From Centroberyx gerrardi (taxonomy: Eukaryota; Chordata; Actinopteri; Beryciformes; Berycidae), in assembly GCF_048128805.1 (NCBI RefSeq), contig NC_136000.1, positions 19,111,946-19,175,945 on the forward strand: a stretch of DNA of 64,000 nucleotides, read 5' to 3'. The notes under the pieces are model-generated. The model worked only from the letters and a program-made list of their open reading frames with translations, searched no databases and was not told the origin of the DNA. Each line of letters starts with the position of its first letter. The stretch's first letter is position 1. Below are positions 42,072-53,975 of the stretch, one piece after another. The translations under genes and the position numbers were made by a program.

Positions 42072-45000
42072 AGCTGAGTCATTTTCTCCCAGCAGGCTGT
42101 CAAGAGATGAGGTAGAAAAAGGGACAATAAAAGCTTTGGTGGAACAGAATGACTTGAGTAATGCACAGGTTTACTCACAGACAAACTGCACTTTAATGAA
42201 AATAAGATAAGTCATATGTCGCCTGTGTGAATGGCAGCCAAAGAGTAACATTTATCCTCAGACAGCCCGCACACTGACGTACAGGACTCTGTGTGATTAA
42301 GTTGTAATGCCTGTCTGGGTGCAGGCCTTTTAGTCCATCAGTTAGATTTAGTTGAACTGTATGTCGGGACTATATATCTAGAAGGTCAGCTCCGTACTTG
42401 TCATTAATGCCAATAAATTGGTCTCCCTCGCAAGGACCAAGCACCGAACCTGGGGTGACTTCTCCATCGCTGCCCCCTCCCTCTGGATCTCTCTCTCTCT
42501 CTCTCTTTCCAAACACATCCGAGACTCCACTTCACTCCCCACTTTCAAAATGTCCCTCAAAACCCACCTGTTCAAAAGTGCTTTTAAAGACTGACTTCCT
42601 TTCTTCCTCCTGCCTCATGTTTCTATCTGTTCCCCTTTTCTTTTGTTTGTTTGCTACTTTCTAATTGATCACTACTGCTACTGTTTGTGCCATGTAATTT
42701 TTGTGAAATGCTTTATTGATTGTTTTTGTTTGTTTTTATATAGTTTTGCATGTTGGTTTTTATAATATAGTTTTTATAAAGGCTATGTATGTGGACACTG
42801 TTTTTTCAAATACTATTTCATGTAAAGTGTCTGAGTATCTTAAAAAGTGCCATACAAATAAAATGCATTGTTATCATTATCATTATTATCATTCTTATTA
42901 TTATAATACTGCAGTAGAGAGAACATATGACACTAAATATGACAATACTCACTTCACATAGTTAGAGTATTTGCTGTGGTAAAAGCTTATACCATGGACA
43001 ATAACTCAAAAGAGAACCAAGCTGGAGTATTAAAAATGCATTACCTATTCCCTGACTGGTGTGAGTGCCTTCGTCCTCAGAGGGTTCGGCCGGCAGCACT
43101 GTGACCTTGGTGCCAGTCTGCTGGATGAACTGCTGCAGGTTCACCTGCCTCAGCTCCTTGGTCAGCTGCTCCAGCTCATGCTGCATGTCCTTCGTGGAAA
43201 TAACAGCACCAACAGAAAGGGATCGTTCAGTAAGCAGTAAAGTATTGATTACAGCTTGAAACTGATTGATTTCTACAGGTGCAGATTATGTAAGAAGTGT
43301 TTGTGTGTTTAAACATGCTGATTTGTGTTACTATGCTTTAACTATTAGTCAAAATATTCAAGTCCCTCTTCTATCCCGGTTATTATCCTAGAGGGTCTTG
43401 GAAACACACAATGAGCACTTTGTGTTTTTAACAAAGATCTCATCAATTTTCTTTATTATTTCCAAGTGATTTGGACAGGTGACAGGTAGTTCAGATGCTT
43501 AAGAATGCTTTCAAACACACCAGAGATCAGTAGAATTTCAGTTGAAATGTAGCAAATGAATCAAAAACAGAAATTTCTGACAATTCAACAGTAGAAAAAA
43601 AGCTTAAGTGAAAACAAAATGTAAGAAGTATTTTTTTTTTGGTATCTTTTGTGATTCTACTGATACCCTGAAAGAGAAATTCCACCTCTACAGAGAGATC
43701 AAAGAGAAGGCCCGCATTCAACCCAGGCCTTGAATGCAGTCCTGGTTGAAGGATGGCCTAATCACTACGCCATCCTGCAGCATTATCTTGTTATACTACC
43801 CTGATATAAAAATACCTCAAGGTGATGAAAAAAAAGGTACTCAGGTACTTTTCAGGTGTGAAAACAGTATGTGTGTGTGTGTCTCACCTGCAGTCTCTTG
43901 CTGCTTTGTCCAAGCGACCTGTCCACAGCTCTGCAGCTGCTCTCCAGCTGGACAGCCTGCCTCTCCTGGGCTTTTAGCTCTGATTTGGCCCTGAGGACCT
44001 GAGCCCGAGCCTCTGCCTCACTCACCCACTGGGTCTCCTGCCGCTCCCGCTGCAGCCTCTCCTCTTCCAGGCCGGCCTCCACACCCTGCCAGGACAGAGA
44101 CAGACAGACAGCTAGGCAAAAGCTGGAAGCCACAGCCACATAATGTACATGCATCATCATACAGATTGGTAATGCCAAAACAATCAAAATCACCAAACAT
44201 ATTGTTATCAAATGTCAAAAATCATGACAAATGCCCATCACAAGTTACCAGAGCCAAAAGTCTTAAAAATCCTTACTTAGTCTGACCAGCTGAAAAAATG
44301 AAACGGGCAAAACAAAAGCAAGCAAATCTTAGCATTTGTGAAGCTGTAACCAGCAAATGTTACACTAATTGTCTGTCATTCACAAAAACAAGAAAAAAAA
44401 AACGACTGACAACTTCAGGTTTTGTCTCATTGTTGATCATCTTTTCCTTTTCCCCAAAAATTCCACTAAGATACTGTTTTGTCTGTCTGACCTCCTGATT
44501 CCGCACCCTGAACAGCCTTCCAACTCCCACAAATCGCTCACCTGTACCAGCGAAATCTTCTCTTCAATGTCCAGCTCACAGCCCTGCAGGCGGCCACGCA
44601 GCTCCTGCAGCCGTTCCTCCAGCTGTCTCTCACTCTCCAGCTCAATTTGCAGCTCACTGGCCCAGAACTCCTCCTCCTCCATCTCCACCTCGTTCTTCCT
44701 CAAACGCCTCTCCAGCCTCAGGATCTCCTCCATCAGCCCTCCTCCTCCTCCTCCTCCACCTCCTCCGCCTGTGTCGACACCGCACCCTCCGCCTCGCCCG
44801 CCTCGCCCCTCAGCCCAGACCTGCAGCTCAGCCTCGTAGGCCTCCAGCCTCTTCTCCAGCACGTTGAGAGTCTCCCTCTGAAGACCCACCAGTCTCACCA
44901 GGTCTTCCATGCGACAGGCCCACAGGCCGGGAGACGCGGTCCCGATGGCTGCCGCCGCATGGTGGTGATTCCCGCCGTTCCCCAGGAGGAGTCTGCGTTT

Positions 45001-47645
45001 GGCCTCGGCCTCCCCGATCCTCCCTCCGCTCAGTATGTCCCTAAGGCCTCGGGGTCCGCCGGTGAAGGTGAGGGACTTGCGGCGCGGTTCGCGGCGGCGG
45101 AGGGAGCGGTCGTTGGGGTGACGAAGCTTTGCGAGGGGCGGGAGGCTCTGCCGGTGGAGCCCGCGTTCAGGGCCCCTGAGTGGAGGTCCTTCTGAGGGGG
45201 GGCGCTCAGTCAGGGAGGGGCCTGTACGATGCAGGATCAGCTGGACGTCACCAGCATATTGGCCCCAGGTGTTGAGAGAGGCCACAGGGCTCTCATGGGG
45301 GGCGAGGTGACGCTCTGTGTCCCGCCATTTCTCTACCAGAGTGTATCTCCCAGTGCGACCTGGAAAGAACACAACAGAATGTGAATTGAATCAGATTCTT
45401 ATGCTGACAGATGGTAATGGCTCATTGTAAGGATTTTGCCATTTGTTTAACGGAAGCCTAAACACAACCCTAGTAGCAGCGTGTCAACAGAAACGCTTTC
45501 CGGTGCTTGTAAAATGCCAAAGTACCCAATTGATACTGATGTCTGATCATTTAACACTGTGTATATTTCTGCAATAGAAAAAATGTAAGGCAGGAGAGGA
45601 GGGGGCTCAGTGGCGCTGTTTTCTCAGCTTGGCGAGAGAAGGGGGGATGAGTCAGACTTTCCCTCCTCCTGCCCTACGCTTTGTGGGAAGTGATGTCAAT
45701 ACAGTCTGCTCGACTGCCCCCGTTCCTGAAGGAGCCATATGGGGAAGGGGAGGGGGCTTTAGATCCCAAGCAGGCACTAAAAACAGCCTCCAACTATGAC
45801 CCACTGTATCTCAGCAGGAGCTTTACATGTAGGTGGAGAAATATTTGTTTACTTCATCAGGACTTACTTTCAGTTAACAACAAGCACTCTGGTATTTTGA
45901 AAAGCCTTATTCAACAACAAACCCAGATTTCAATTATAGGTTGATGAACCATAATAATAAGCTTTATTAACAGGCTTCACCTACACGCAACTGCTCTGAA
46001 CTCGCATCATCAGCGATGACTGCTTTCATAACCAAACTATAACAAGAAAATGAAGAAAATGTGTGCGTTTGATGAAAGACAACAGCTTAAGCGGGTATTG
46101 TTTTGGGAGCAGGTTTTGCACATTGAGTGTATGAATATCTGCTGATGCAGTGTGCCGAAGGGACTGGACCCCTGTGGACATTATTATTATTATTAGCTTA
46201 CCATATTGAACATTTTTCATTTTGAAATTTTAATGTAAATGCTGATAAAGTTATACCATATAATTGTCATTTGAGCTGATTGACCACAAAGAATTTCATA
46301 ACTCGACTAAAATGCTTTCTTCATGACCATCTGTCTGTTAATTAAATTGCCATACTAAGCATTGTGCATTTTGTATCTCATGTATAGTGTTGTGTTAGAA
46401 TTACAATGTAGATCTATGAACAACAACTAAGTAAAAAATGTAGGGAACAGAAAATGATAAAGGTCCAGGCACTCATGTAGGTTTGCAAGTAAAAACTATT
46501 CAATGCCCAGACATGTTTTATGCTTTAATGTATCCTTTTATCTTTTTCCTTCAGTTTTCCACCCCTCCCCACTGCACCTGTATTAAAATGTACAAGGAGT
46601 GTCAAAGTAGAAGCAACAATTAATTCCTTTTGACATGTTAACTTTTTTTCTAGAAAAAGTGAAAGAACTCAAAAAGTAATGAATCTAATAAAAGCCAATA
46701 AAAAGCTTAATTTTTGATGGACCATGTTTCTAGCATGAAAGCAGTGACTGCAGCGAAAGCATTGCATTACAGAAAAAGGCAGACAAATGCTGCTTTCACC
46801 CACATTCACCCACACACATTATGGCATGTTGACAACCAACACAGCACCAAGGTCCCATGATAGAAAGATAATCTATTACGAATCGCAATATCATTGTTGA
46901 ATGACTGATCACTCCTATATTTTATACTGTACTTTGGGCCAACATAACAGAAACAAGTGAAATGTCGTCCCGTACAAATGATGTGGGCACACTTTGGGCC
47001 AATCAGCAACAAGATACATCATCCCTCCAAGTTTCAACAAATCAGACCAGTGTTGCAGCAGTTGTAAAGAAAGCTGGACATGTGACAAGTCTTGTAGGTG
47101 TAGGAGTTAGGGCCTTTCAAAGTTAGAAATTTAAATTGAAGCACATTCATTAGGCCAATAAGTGTATTTAAATGCCAGAACAGTGTCAAGATGCATCATC
47201 CCTCTAAGTTTAGTCAAAATCAGACCACTGATGTAGCAGTTATGGCCTTACAAAGTTTGACATTTTGACCTTTCTTACTTATAGCACCCCCATCAGGCCA
47301 ATCAGTGTGGAACAACACTGGAACACAGTGCAAAGATGCATCACCAAAATCAGGCCAGTGGTGTCTGAGGTATCACATTTAATGGACAGACAGACAAAAA
47401 CAGCTCGGTCCATAGTCCACCCCTCGAATTTCACTGCATGGGGACAAAAACTATATCAGCTCAGCACAAAGCCCCAACATGTCTGATGACATATTGTATC
47501 TCAAGGGTGCTTAATGTAGCTTCCTTGTAGAAGATGATCTACCTATAGCCTGGGCCAGAGCGATGACCACTTCCTGGCAGGTGGTTGCCTCAGTGACGCC
47601 ACAGACGACCCTCTGGACTCCGTCCACCCAGACCTTGAGCTCCAT
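40564..47645 (-). CDS. rassf8: rassf8, Ras association domain family member 8
   Basis: N-terminal RASSF adaptor with a Ras-association domain, linked in animals to cell-junction and growth control. Coding exons on the minus strand: 47645-47543, 45359-44542, 44085-43888, 43189-43045, 40685-40564; 1,386 nt, 461 aa against 419 in human. The RA domain (residues 1 to about 85) shows [20 protein letters not shown] and [20 protein letters not shown]. Then comes [25 protein letters not shown], a low-complexity insert, a long coiled coil (about 215-405) containing [14 protein letters not shown] and [20 protein letters not shown], and the conserved C-terminal end [11 protein letters not shown]. The extra length comes from a Gly11 run and the region before it. 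It lies next to kras, as in other vertebrates. Confidence 0.95.
40750..41100. mobile_element. MITE-like element with GGGGCGCAAGTG terminal inverted repeats
   Basis: GGGGCGCAAGTG at 40760-40771 and CACTTGCGCCCC at 41070-41081 are perfect reverse complements about 300 bases apart. Beyond them GAGGGTTT and AAAACCTCT are roughly complementary too. The interior is AT-rich with no coding frame. The target duplication is not clear, so the ends are approximate. Confidence 0.5.
41988..42070 (+). repeat. compound (CT)n-(CA)n microsatellite
   Basis: CT units to 42002, then CA units with a TATATA interruption at about 42022-42029. Confidence 0.9.
42403..42910 (+). mobile_element. 3' end of an L2-type LINE retrotransposon (5'-truncated)
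   Basis: Reading from 42436, the frame ends [17 protein letters not shown]...[20 protein letters not shown]...FKSAFKD with a stop at 42592-42594. This is the typical last segment of L2/CR1-like ORF2. A (TC)n expansion at about 42487-42508 inserts a few residues. The 3' end shows AAGTGTCTGAGTATCTTAAA and AAATAAAATGCATTG, then a degenerate ATT/ATC tail, as in L2 elements (general knowledge). Confidence 0.75.
43045..43189 (-). CDS. rassf8: rassf8 exon
   Basis: Encodes [20 protein letters not shown], then [20 protein letters not shown]; ends in phase 1 before donor GTAATG. The acceptor is the less usual CGAAG, but the frame and homology fix it. Confidence 0.92.
43190..43887 (-). other. rassf8 intron with tRNA-like fragment
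   Basis: 698 bases; the only recognised feature is the tRNA-like sequence at 43690-43783. Confidence 0.55.
43690..43783 (-). mobile_element. possible tRNA-derived SINE fragment
   Basis: The minus strand reads GATGGCGTAGTGATTAGGCC, an A-box-like segment with one mismatch, and 40 bases on GGGTTGAATGC, a B-box-like segment with a C-to-G change. It differs from the two plus-strand SINE copies in itpr2, so it may be another family. Confidence 0.35.
43888..44085 (-). CDS. rassf8: rassf8 coiled-coil exon
   Basis: Acceptor CTGGCAG precedes 44085; donor GTGAGA follows 43888. 66 codons: [20 protein letters not shown] to [15 protein letters not shown], matching the human ESGLEAEKLQRE...ERSLGQATKRLQ block. 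Confidence 0.94.
44086..44541 (-). other. rassf8 intron with hAT-like fragment
   Basis: 456 bases, about half derived from the repeat at 44205-44362. Confidence 0.6.
44205..44362 (+). mobile_element. non-autonomous hAT-like element (family 1, copy 2, truncated)
   Basis: Shares CACAAGTTACCAGAGCC and GCAAATCTTAGCATTTGTGA plus following AGCTGTAACCA with the element at 6215-6564, in the same order and orientation; about 44 bases match with one difference. Both termini are missing. Confidence 0.65.
44542..45359 (-). CDS. rassf8: rassf8 exon with rest of RA domain and start of coiled coil
   Basis: Acceptor TTTCCAG precedes 45359; donor GTGAGC follows 44542. Encodes [39 protein letters not shown], a Gly11 run (plus strand 44737-44769, mostly GGA codons) and [22 protein letters not shown]-rich compared with its surroundings. 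Confidence 0.95.
45360..47542 (-). other. rassf8 intron with degenerate tandem repeat
   Basis: 2.2 kb. The end nearest the upstream exon holds a three-unit degenerate tandem repeat (46990-47420). Nothing else was recognised. Confidence 0.55.
46990..47420 (+). repeat. degenerate tandem repeat, about 145-155-base unit, three copies
   Basis: Units start with GGCCAATCAG or GGCCAATAAG at 46997, 47153 and 47296 and share ATGCATCATCCCTC, AAGTTT and AAATCAGACCAGTG further on. Similar sequences occur as dispersed repeats in fish (general knowledge). Confidence 0.55.
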
Positions 47646-47749
47646 GTTGGGTCAGGTGCGAGGGGGCCAGCTGTGGTGTGTTGGCCCCGTCATTCCTGAA
47701 GGCTCCAGTGGTGCAGGGCAGCGACAGGACAGACCTTCTGGCTTCTTCA
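47543..47749 (-). CDS. rassf8: rassf8 first coding exon
   Basis: Acceptor CTCCTCAG precedes 47749; 104 nt of 5' UTR precede ATG at 47645-47643. Encodes [20 protein letters not shown] then [14 protein letters not shown]; donor GTAGAT in phase 1. The start matches the family exactly. Confidence 0.93.
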
Positions 47750-50700
47750 CTGAGGAGGAAAACCACAGAGAAAACAGGAAACAGTTAGTCAGGAAGGACA
47801 TGTGCTCAAGGCCAGCAGGGTCATAATGTTTGGTTGCCTCCAAGAAGGAAGACTTTATATACAAAGATGCAGACAGATAATGCCTACTAACAAGTAGCCA
47901 ACTAAGTAGAAACAAGTTGATTCATCATTAGGTATGGCCATGCTATTTTTAGCAGCTGGTTGAGGAAAAAGGATGGCTCAGTCGGGAATGGACTGGTCCA
48001 GCAAGGCATGCCAGGACCAGCTGGCCATAACGCTGTTTTTCTGTCCTTCTCTAGGAATAGGTACATGTCTGTTGGGGGGGGGCAGGAAGACTCTGCCAAC
48101 AGACATTCCCAAGCCCAGTTCCTGCTATTGTACAGAGAATCACATGGAAACAGTGAAGAGAGAGCAGGAAGATAGAGTAAGTGAAACAGAGAAGAAGAGG
48201 ACAGGAACAGTGAGTGAAACGGAGAAGGCAGGAAAAGTCAGTAAACCAGAAAAGGGAGGACAGGAAGAGATCATAACAAGGGGGGTTGACTGGGCCTTGC
48301 TTTACATGTCTCAGTTATTTCCCCCGCTCTGTGGCAGATTTAACATTTTTATGGCTGAAACGTGCACAGGAAGAATGCATTATTCCCAACTCCCAATACA
48401 ATAAAATTAAGAATATTAAAATATAGACCATCTTCAAAGATAGAGAAATTCATGATTAGTTTTCACTGGCAAAACAATTCTCAATATGATTGCTATTGAT
48501 AGATTCAGATACAGATGTTTGCAGTTAACAGATGTACAAATTTACAGTGTCTATGCAGATGTGCAAATGTGAATCATTGGTTATTCACATTATTATCCAG
48601 GGGCAGGGCATACTGTATGTGCAGGATGTGTTAACTATTGACACCACAGATATGGAATGCCCATTAGCTATAGACAGACATCTAAGGGGGAAAAAGCCTC
48701 CTTCATCACTGTTTTCTTCAAGGTCGGTCTATTGGGTATGAATGGCATCTGTCCAGATCTGCAACACCCGCTAGGGATCTAACCTTCACTGCACCTGCAC
48801 TGCTGAGGCAAGAGGTCCTTATGTCTGCTAACCCCCCACCCGCTACACCTCCCTCCGCACCCCTTATATTCCCTATCCGCTTTCTCAATGTCATCCACCA
48901 CAGTCTGTCCTGCCCTCCACCCAATGCTTTGCTAAATATGGTAGATTAAGATATTAAGCAGTGCTGCAAGGTATAATTTATTGAGATAAAACAAAACCCT
49001 AGGTAAGGATTCCAAAGAAAAACCTCTCTTTTTCAGACATTTAGGGACTTAAGTGTGTGTTATTTGCATTACTATATATGCGTGTCTAATTTTGTGTGCC
49101 CAGGTGCCGACTATGTGCGTGTGCACGTACACGAGTGTCACCTTTGTCTCTGGCCTGGCTGCTCTCTCTATTCTTGGCGTATTTACAGCTGAGAAAGTGC
49201 TTTTGTCCTTCATTCAGATTGCCCTTAAATGGCAGTGAGGGCTGAGGGATGGAAGGGAACAGGCAACGAGTCACACAAAGCAGACTCTGCGAGATTTTTC
49301 TGCAATGACCCGAAACACTGTCACCATTTTGTTGAACCTTTTTTTCCAGGGAGTTGTGAAAAGAAAAGTAGGGATTGAATAGGTCTTGATGCAAAGCAGG
49401 CACAGTAGATAAGCAAGAGGAAAGGTTGGGATACACTCTGGGGCGAAGACACATGGGCTTACAAAAGTACTACATACAACACCACTTTAAGAGTTTCGGC
49501 AATTAAGTCAGAGGGTTTTACATAGAACTACACTGCAATGGAATTAAACAAAGTTGCCAGAAGAAACAACTGTACAGACAAAACAAAAAACAGGTGACTA
49601 AATGCCTCTTCTTTATACACACTGGCAGATGCTAAAGAAGACTCAGTGGGGCATTTACAAAAGTCACTCATAATGGTGCAGGCTCATCACATTCATATTC
49701 ATTAATATTAACCCAGCAAACAAAAACACCAGCAGGAACCTCCCCGTTTTATGCAGAAGCGATGATACAGGCACAGTGGCGTGGGGCAGAGTGCCATCTC
49801 CAGCTCCGCAAGCTCCATTCCTTTGCCCCGCCAGTGCCAGCCTGGGGAGATGCCCATTCCCTGATCTTGTGCAGCTCGTCTTATGCCAGGAAAGCATTTC
49901 ATGAGACGGAGAAGGGCTTAAATTCCTCTGCGTTCTATCTGAGCTCAGTTGAGAGATAGTCAAATGCAGTAAAACCTCAAAGTTAAGATGATTTATTTGT
50001 TTCTATCTGGCATTGGTTGAGTCGTATTCACTGCTCCTTGTCCTGTGATGCGTTCCTCTCCGAGCAGCGAGGTGTGTGAACAGCGCTGAGCAGCCTGTCT
50101 GTCCGGCTGCTGATGACACCGCTCCTGTTTCCTCAGCCAAGGCAGCGGGCCTACAGGAGCTCAGCGAGTTGGCAGGGAAAAGGCTTCAACTGGCCTCTTG
50201 TGTAAACAACCTACCATATGCTCCTCTGGGTGCTCCTATACAGTCAACACACCCCTGCACACATACACCTCTACCATGTGGAACTGTGGGATGTTGTGCG
50301 AAATGGGCACTGCTTGTTCGGTAGATTTACTGCCTACCAATACAAAAATAATAACTCACTGCTTATGAAGAGTTTCTACATCACGAGCTGGCCTGAGCAC
50401 CGTGTAGTTTGCTGAACAAGGGGGTATTTGAGGAGAACAAAATGGGCATTCATTACATTAAAACAAAACCAAGAGTGAGCACTACTCAGGACAAACCCCC
50501 TGGGGGAGCAACCGAACTGAGCTGAGAAAAATGATCTCACAGGAAAACACTAATGTTCCGCAACTGCTACCTCCATGAATAGACGCTATTACACCCTGGT
50601 TCCTCCCCATTGTTCGCCAAGGTGGAAAACAATACAGCCATTTCATAAAGGATCGAACTCTTGGGCACTGAAAGTCCTGAGGCACACGCAGCTAAACCAA

Positions 50701-52263
50701 ACAACAAAACAACACATGTAGCTAATTAAAACAATTAGCTAATTATATAAAGTTTCTGACATGCACAACTATCCCATGCTGCTCTCAATTGAAGAAAATG
50801 GGGTACTTGTTTACAGACTGTGGAATGATAGGGGTCCTGTTCTACTGGTCCTTGTCTATTTCTAACCAAACTTTAATTCAAATTGCACTTCCTGTAGAGC
50901 AACATGTAATTACTAGCAATTTATACTCTGCTGTAATTGGTAACAGATCTCTTGTGAAATAGATCTCTGTGCGCAGCCAAAGACAGATGCTGGTTTATTG
51001 TGGTGGCGCTGGTGGTGACTCTCTCGGAACGAACTAGAGAAAGCTTTTTTTTTTTTCCTCTTTCAATCCCTCTAGATTGCCATGAAGTGCTGCCCTTACA
51101 CAATAACGCAGGGTAATCTCTGGGCCTCAGACGCCTTCGGGTGGCAGCAGTATACCATACTGTAGGACAGGCTGATAGTGCGTCGGACCCCTGTGGTTAG
51201 GAATGGAGGGACTTGCAGTGGGAACCAGATAAAGATGTTCCTCAGCCCCCCAGTATGCCAGCCTGGTCTGTATGCAATCCCCCCTGTCAAGTGTGAGTTA
51301 CAGAGCATGGGCAAAGACTATTGAGAGAGACAGGCCTTGATCCTGCAGAGTGGAAACTGATAACATGCAGGGTATGCATTCCTGACCACCGAGAATGCAA
51401 TGGGCCATGACTTGGAGATAAGGAAGCTATGAGTCCCTCCACCCTGTGATCTTAACATGTATACACAATCATGCAACTCGCTATTAAAAGGACTAGTACT
51501 CCACAACAGCTATTCAATGACAAGTCAGTAGACTGCACCCTCTAAAAAGTGTGCTTAAATTGGAGATTCACATTACAAAAATCAGCAAACTTGTGTTTCC
51601 CAAACCCGTAATAACAAAACAAAAAACAGACAAAAAGCTGAAGAAGCAAAGTATCCAATGGCTTTCTGTTCTTTTCTGTAATCTCTAAAAGCTTCTGCCG
51701 TCCACAATGCCAGCATCCTCTCAGGTAATCTGTGACTCAATTGCATTAGTCTCCACACAATGACAAGACCTACTGCCTCCAATATAGATAATTGGTAATG
51801 AATGACAAATTAAAGTTGCCATTCTACTACCAGCCGGAGTTATGCTTGTGGTCAGTGAGCAGCTGAATGAGATCCTGGGATGTTATCGGGTAGTGAATAC
51901 GAGGCGCTTCCCAAAAGTAATATCTGTTACATCAGTGAGCATTACAAAGGACTGATTCATTTCCCAAAATGTCAAGAATTCACTACAAAGCTCTGCAACA
52001 GAAGGGAACCTTTGCCACAGATTTCTCGAACACATAAAGCTTTTGAAAACAAAGTCTGCTGTAGCCCTCTTTAAATCCTGGCACCTGAAACACCTAGGAC
52101 CCCCCTCCAAAACATAAGCAGGGTGAAGCATCGCCCAGAGGCAGCAGAATTTAGGATACCACTCCAATCTGAAGATCTGGGCGCATGGGATTAAACCCAT
52201 GTCCAGTCACGCTACAGGCAGCACCCTCAGCTCCTGTAAGCTCTCCAGAAGCCCCTGGAGCAA

Positions 52264-52297
<34 letters not shown>

Positions 52298-53527
52298 GTC
52301 TGGCTGATGTTAAACTATTAGACTCTGTGGCAGCCTCCCCCAATCGGGAGGTCAGCGCTGGCAGGATCTCGAACATCTGGACGGCACGTTTAGCCAGCAA
52401 TAATGCCGCCTTTGTTCCCTTGCCATATTCACTGCTCACAAGCCAGCTTTGAAGAGCCAGCGGGGCGGGCAGCAGGCTCCCGCAGCGGGGCAGAGGCACA
52501 GCAGCAACACTCAGTGGGGCAGCAGAGGCCTCTGGCCGGGGTTTAGATGGGACAGCAGTTTGTTAACCATCACCTGGCAGTCACTCACACTGCTTCATTA
52601 GAGATAGAATTGAACACGTTTTACAGCAGCTGCAATTACAGTCGTCCACGAAAGAAAAAGTGGCAATGATAAATAACTTATTAATTTGTTTCTTAATGTG
52701 TTTCTGTGTTTCAGTGTTTCTAGTCTCTTCTAGTGGTTTGTAGCCTACTATTCATGGTGCTAGTTTCCTGATGCCAGGTGAGTCCATTAAATGCAGCAGA
52801 GGCCACTGAATTACATAATTCAATTTCCAAACTAAAGCAGTCCCCTTGCTGTAAGATTACTGAGTATTAAGGCTGTGAGAAACAAAACCTCGGCTGTTTT
52901 CAACGACTGAGTCCTAAGAGCTACAGGTTGACTCTGCTACACCTAGAGCTGGAGAGCAGACTGGAGCACTGGACCTTGAATAAACTCAACTTTAACTCAA
53001 CTGATAACTTCATGGATTCTATATTGATACTGATGATTGATGTGATAGATTTTCGAGTTGATGAGAGTCTGTGATATTTACAGATGATGCAGAACCTGAT
53101 GAGGGGCAGCAGGAAAAGCTACAAAATGTTTTACTCACTGATGCTTTTCGAAATATGCAGGCCTGCCCGAAAAGGCAATCAACTGAATCAACTGGGAACA
53201 CCTCAAATAATGTTTACAATTGGTCTTATTTTCACAAACTGGCACATAAAGGCGTGATTAGTATAAAAAGCAATATTGGCCTGATATATTTGCTACACTG
53301 AACAGCCTGAAAGACATAATACATGAACACCTATTCGGTATTAAAATGCAGTCTACCTTTTATTGTTGGTGGCGAGTGGACAAGGCTGGAGAAATGGCGA
53401 TAATGGGTTCTGGTGGCTTCAGAGAGTATAGCCTAACTATTCTACTACAGTAATGTTTCCGTTATCTCAGTCTCACAACTACAATGGGCTTGGCTGCAGC
53501 ACATTCTGCTATATATAACGGTCTTAC
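47750..53527 (-). other. rassf8 5' intron(s)
   Basis: 5.8 kb between the probable noncoding first exon and the first coding exon. A (TC)n lies at 52265-52293. I found no further exon with protein homology; extra noncoding exons cannot be excluded. Confidence 0.45.
52265..52293 (+). repeat. (TC)n microsatellite
   Basis: About 14 TC units. Confidence 0.9.
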
Positions 53528-53800
53528 CTTTATGTTGCAAACAGGATTCAACTCACTGCTCCCTAACCGAAGTGAAGTTTCGGGAGAAAAAATACAGGTA
53601 AAGGCGTGAATTCCGCAAAAAAAATGTGTCCTTCTTCACCATTGCCCAGTAAATCACTTCCAACGAATTGCGACAAAGTAACGTTTGGCTGCCGGGCAAA
53701 AAAACAGAGAATAAGAGACGAGGAACATCCAAACAAAAAAAGAAGATGATAATGATAACCGTTTCGGTCCGCTGTCCGAAAGTTTGGGGCTGCCCTCTCT
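53528..53800 (-). other. rassf8: probable rassf8 noncoding exon 1
   Basis: A good minus-strand donor, CATAAAG followed by GTAAGA, ends at 53528. Its upstream sequence leads into a promoter-like zone. The 5' limit is a guess; no transcript evidence is available. Confidence 0.4.
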
Positions 53801-53900
53801 GTGCGCTAGTCTTTTGCGGTCTAACCAATAAGCTGCGGAAAATGCCCCTCTCCCCGTTTCATTAGTCCTGCTGGTAAATACATCGCATCGGAACTGGGAC
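53800..53900 (-). promoter_or_regulatory. rassf8: probable rassf8 promoter region
   Basis: CCAAT on the plus strand at 53825-53829 (ATTGG on the gene strand) and more CpG than in the flanks, upstream of the putative noncoding exon. Inferred only. Confidence 0.3.
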
Positions 53901-53975
53901 ACCGCAAGGCATTGTGGACTGTTTAAAGCTGCAATACACTTTGAGAGGGGGGTAGGATGTGAAGGCTACCTAGAG

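Larger units (their letters stand above)
40686..43044 (-). other. rassf8 last intron with LINE relic and inverted-repeat element
   Basis: 2.4 kb: an inverted-repeat element at about 40750-41100, a CT/CA compound microsatellite at 41988-42070 and an L2-type LINE end at 42403-42910. Confidence 0.65.

Noticed and set aside
44647-45195. 182-codon plus-strand open frame opposite rassf8
   Set aside because: It is the antisense shadow of the rassf8 RA/coiled-coil exon, whose minus-strand frame has clear family homology and splice sites.
49664-52500. Scattered open frames in the rassf8 5' intron
   Set aside because: They have no domain, no consistent splice partners and no repeat signature.
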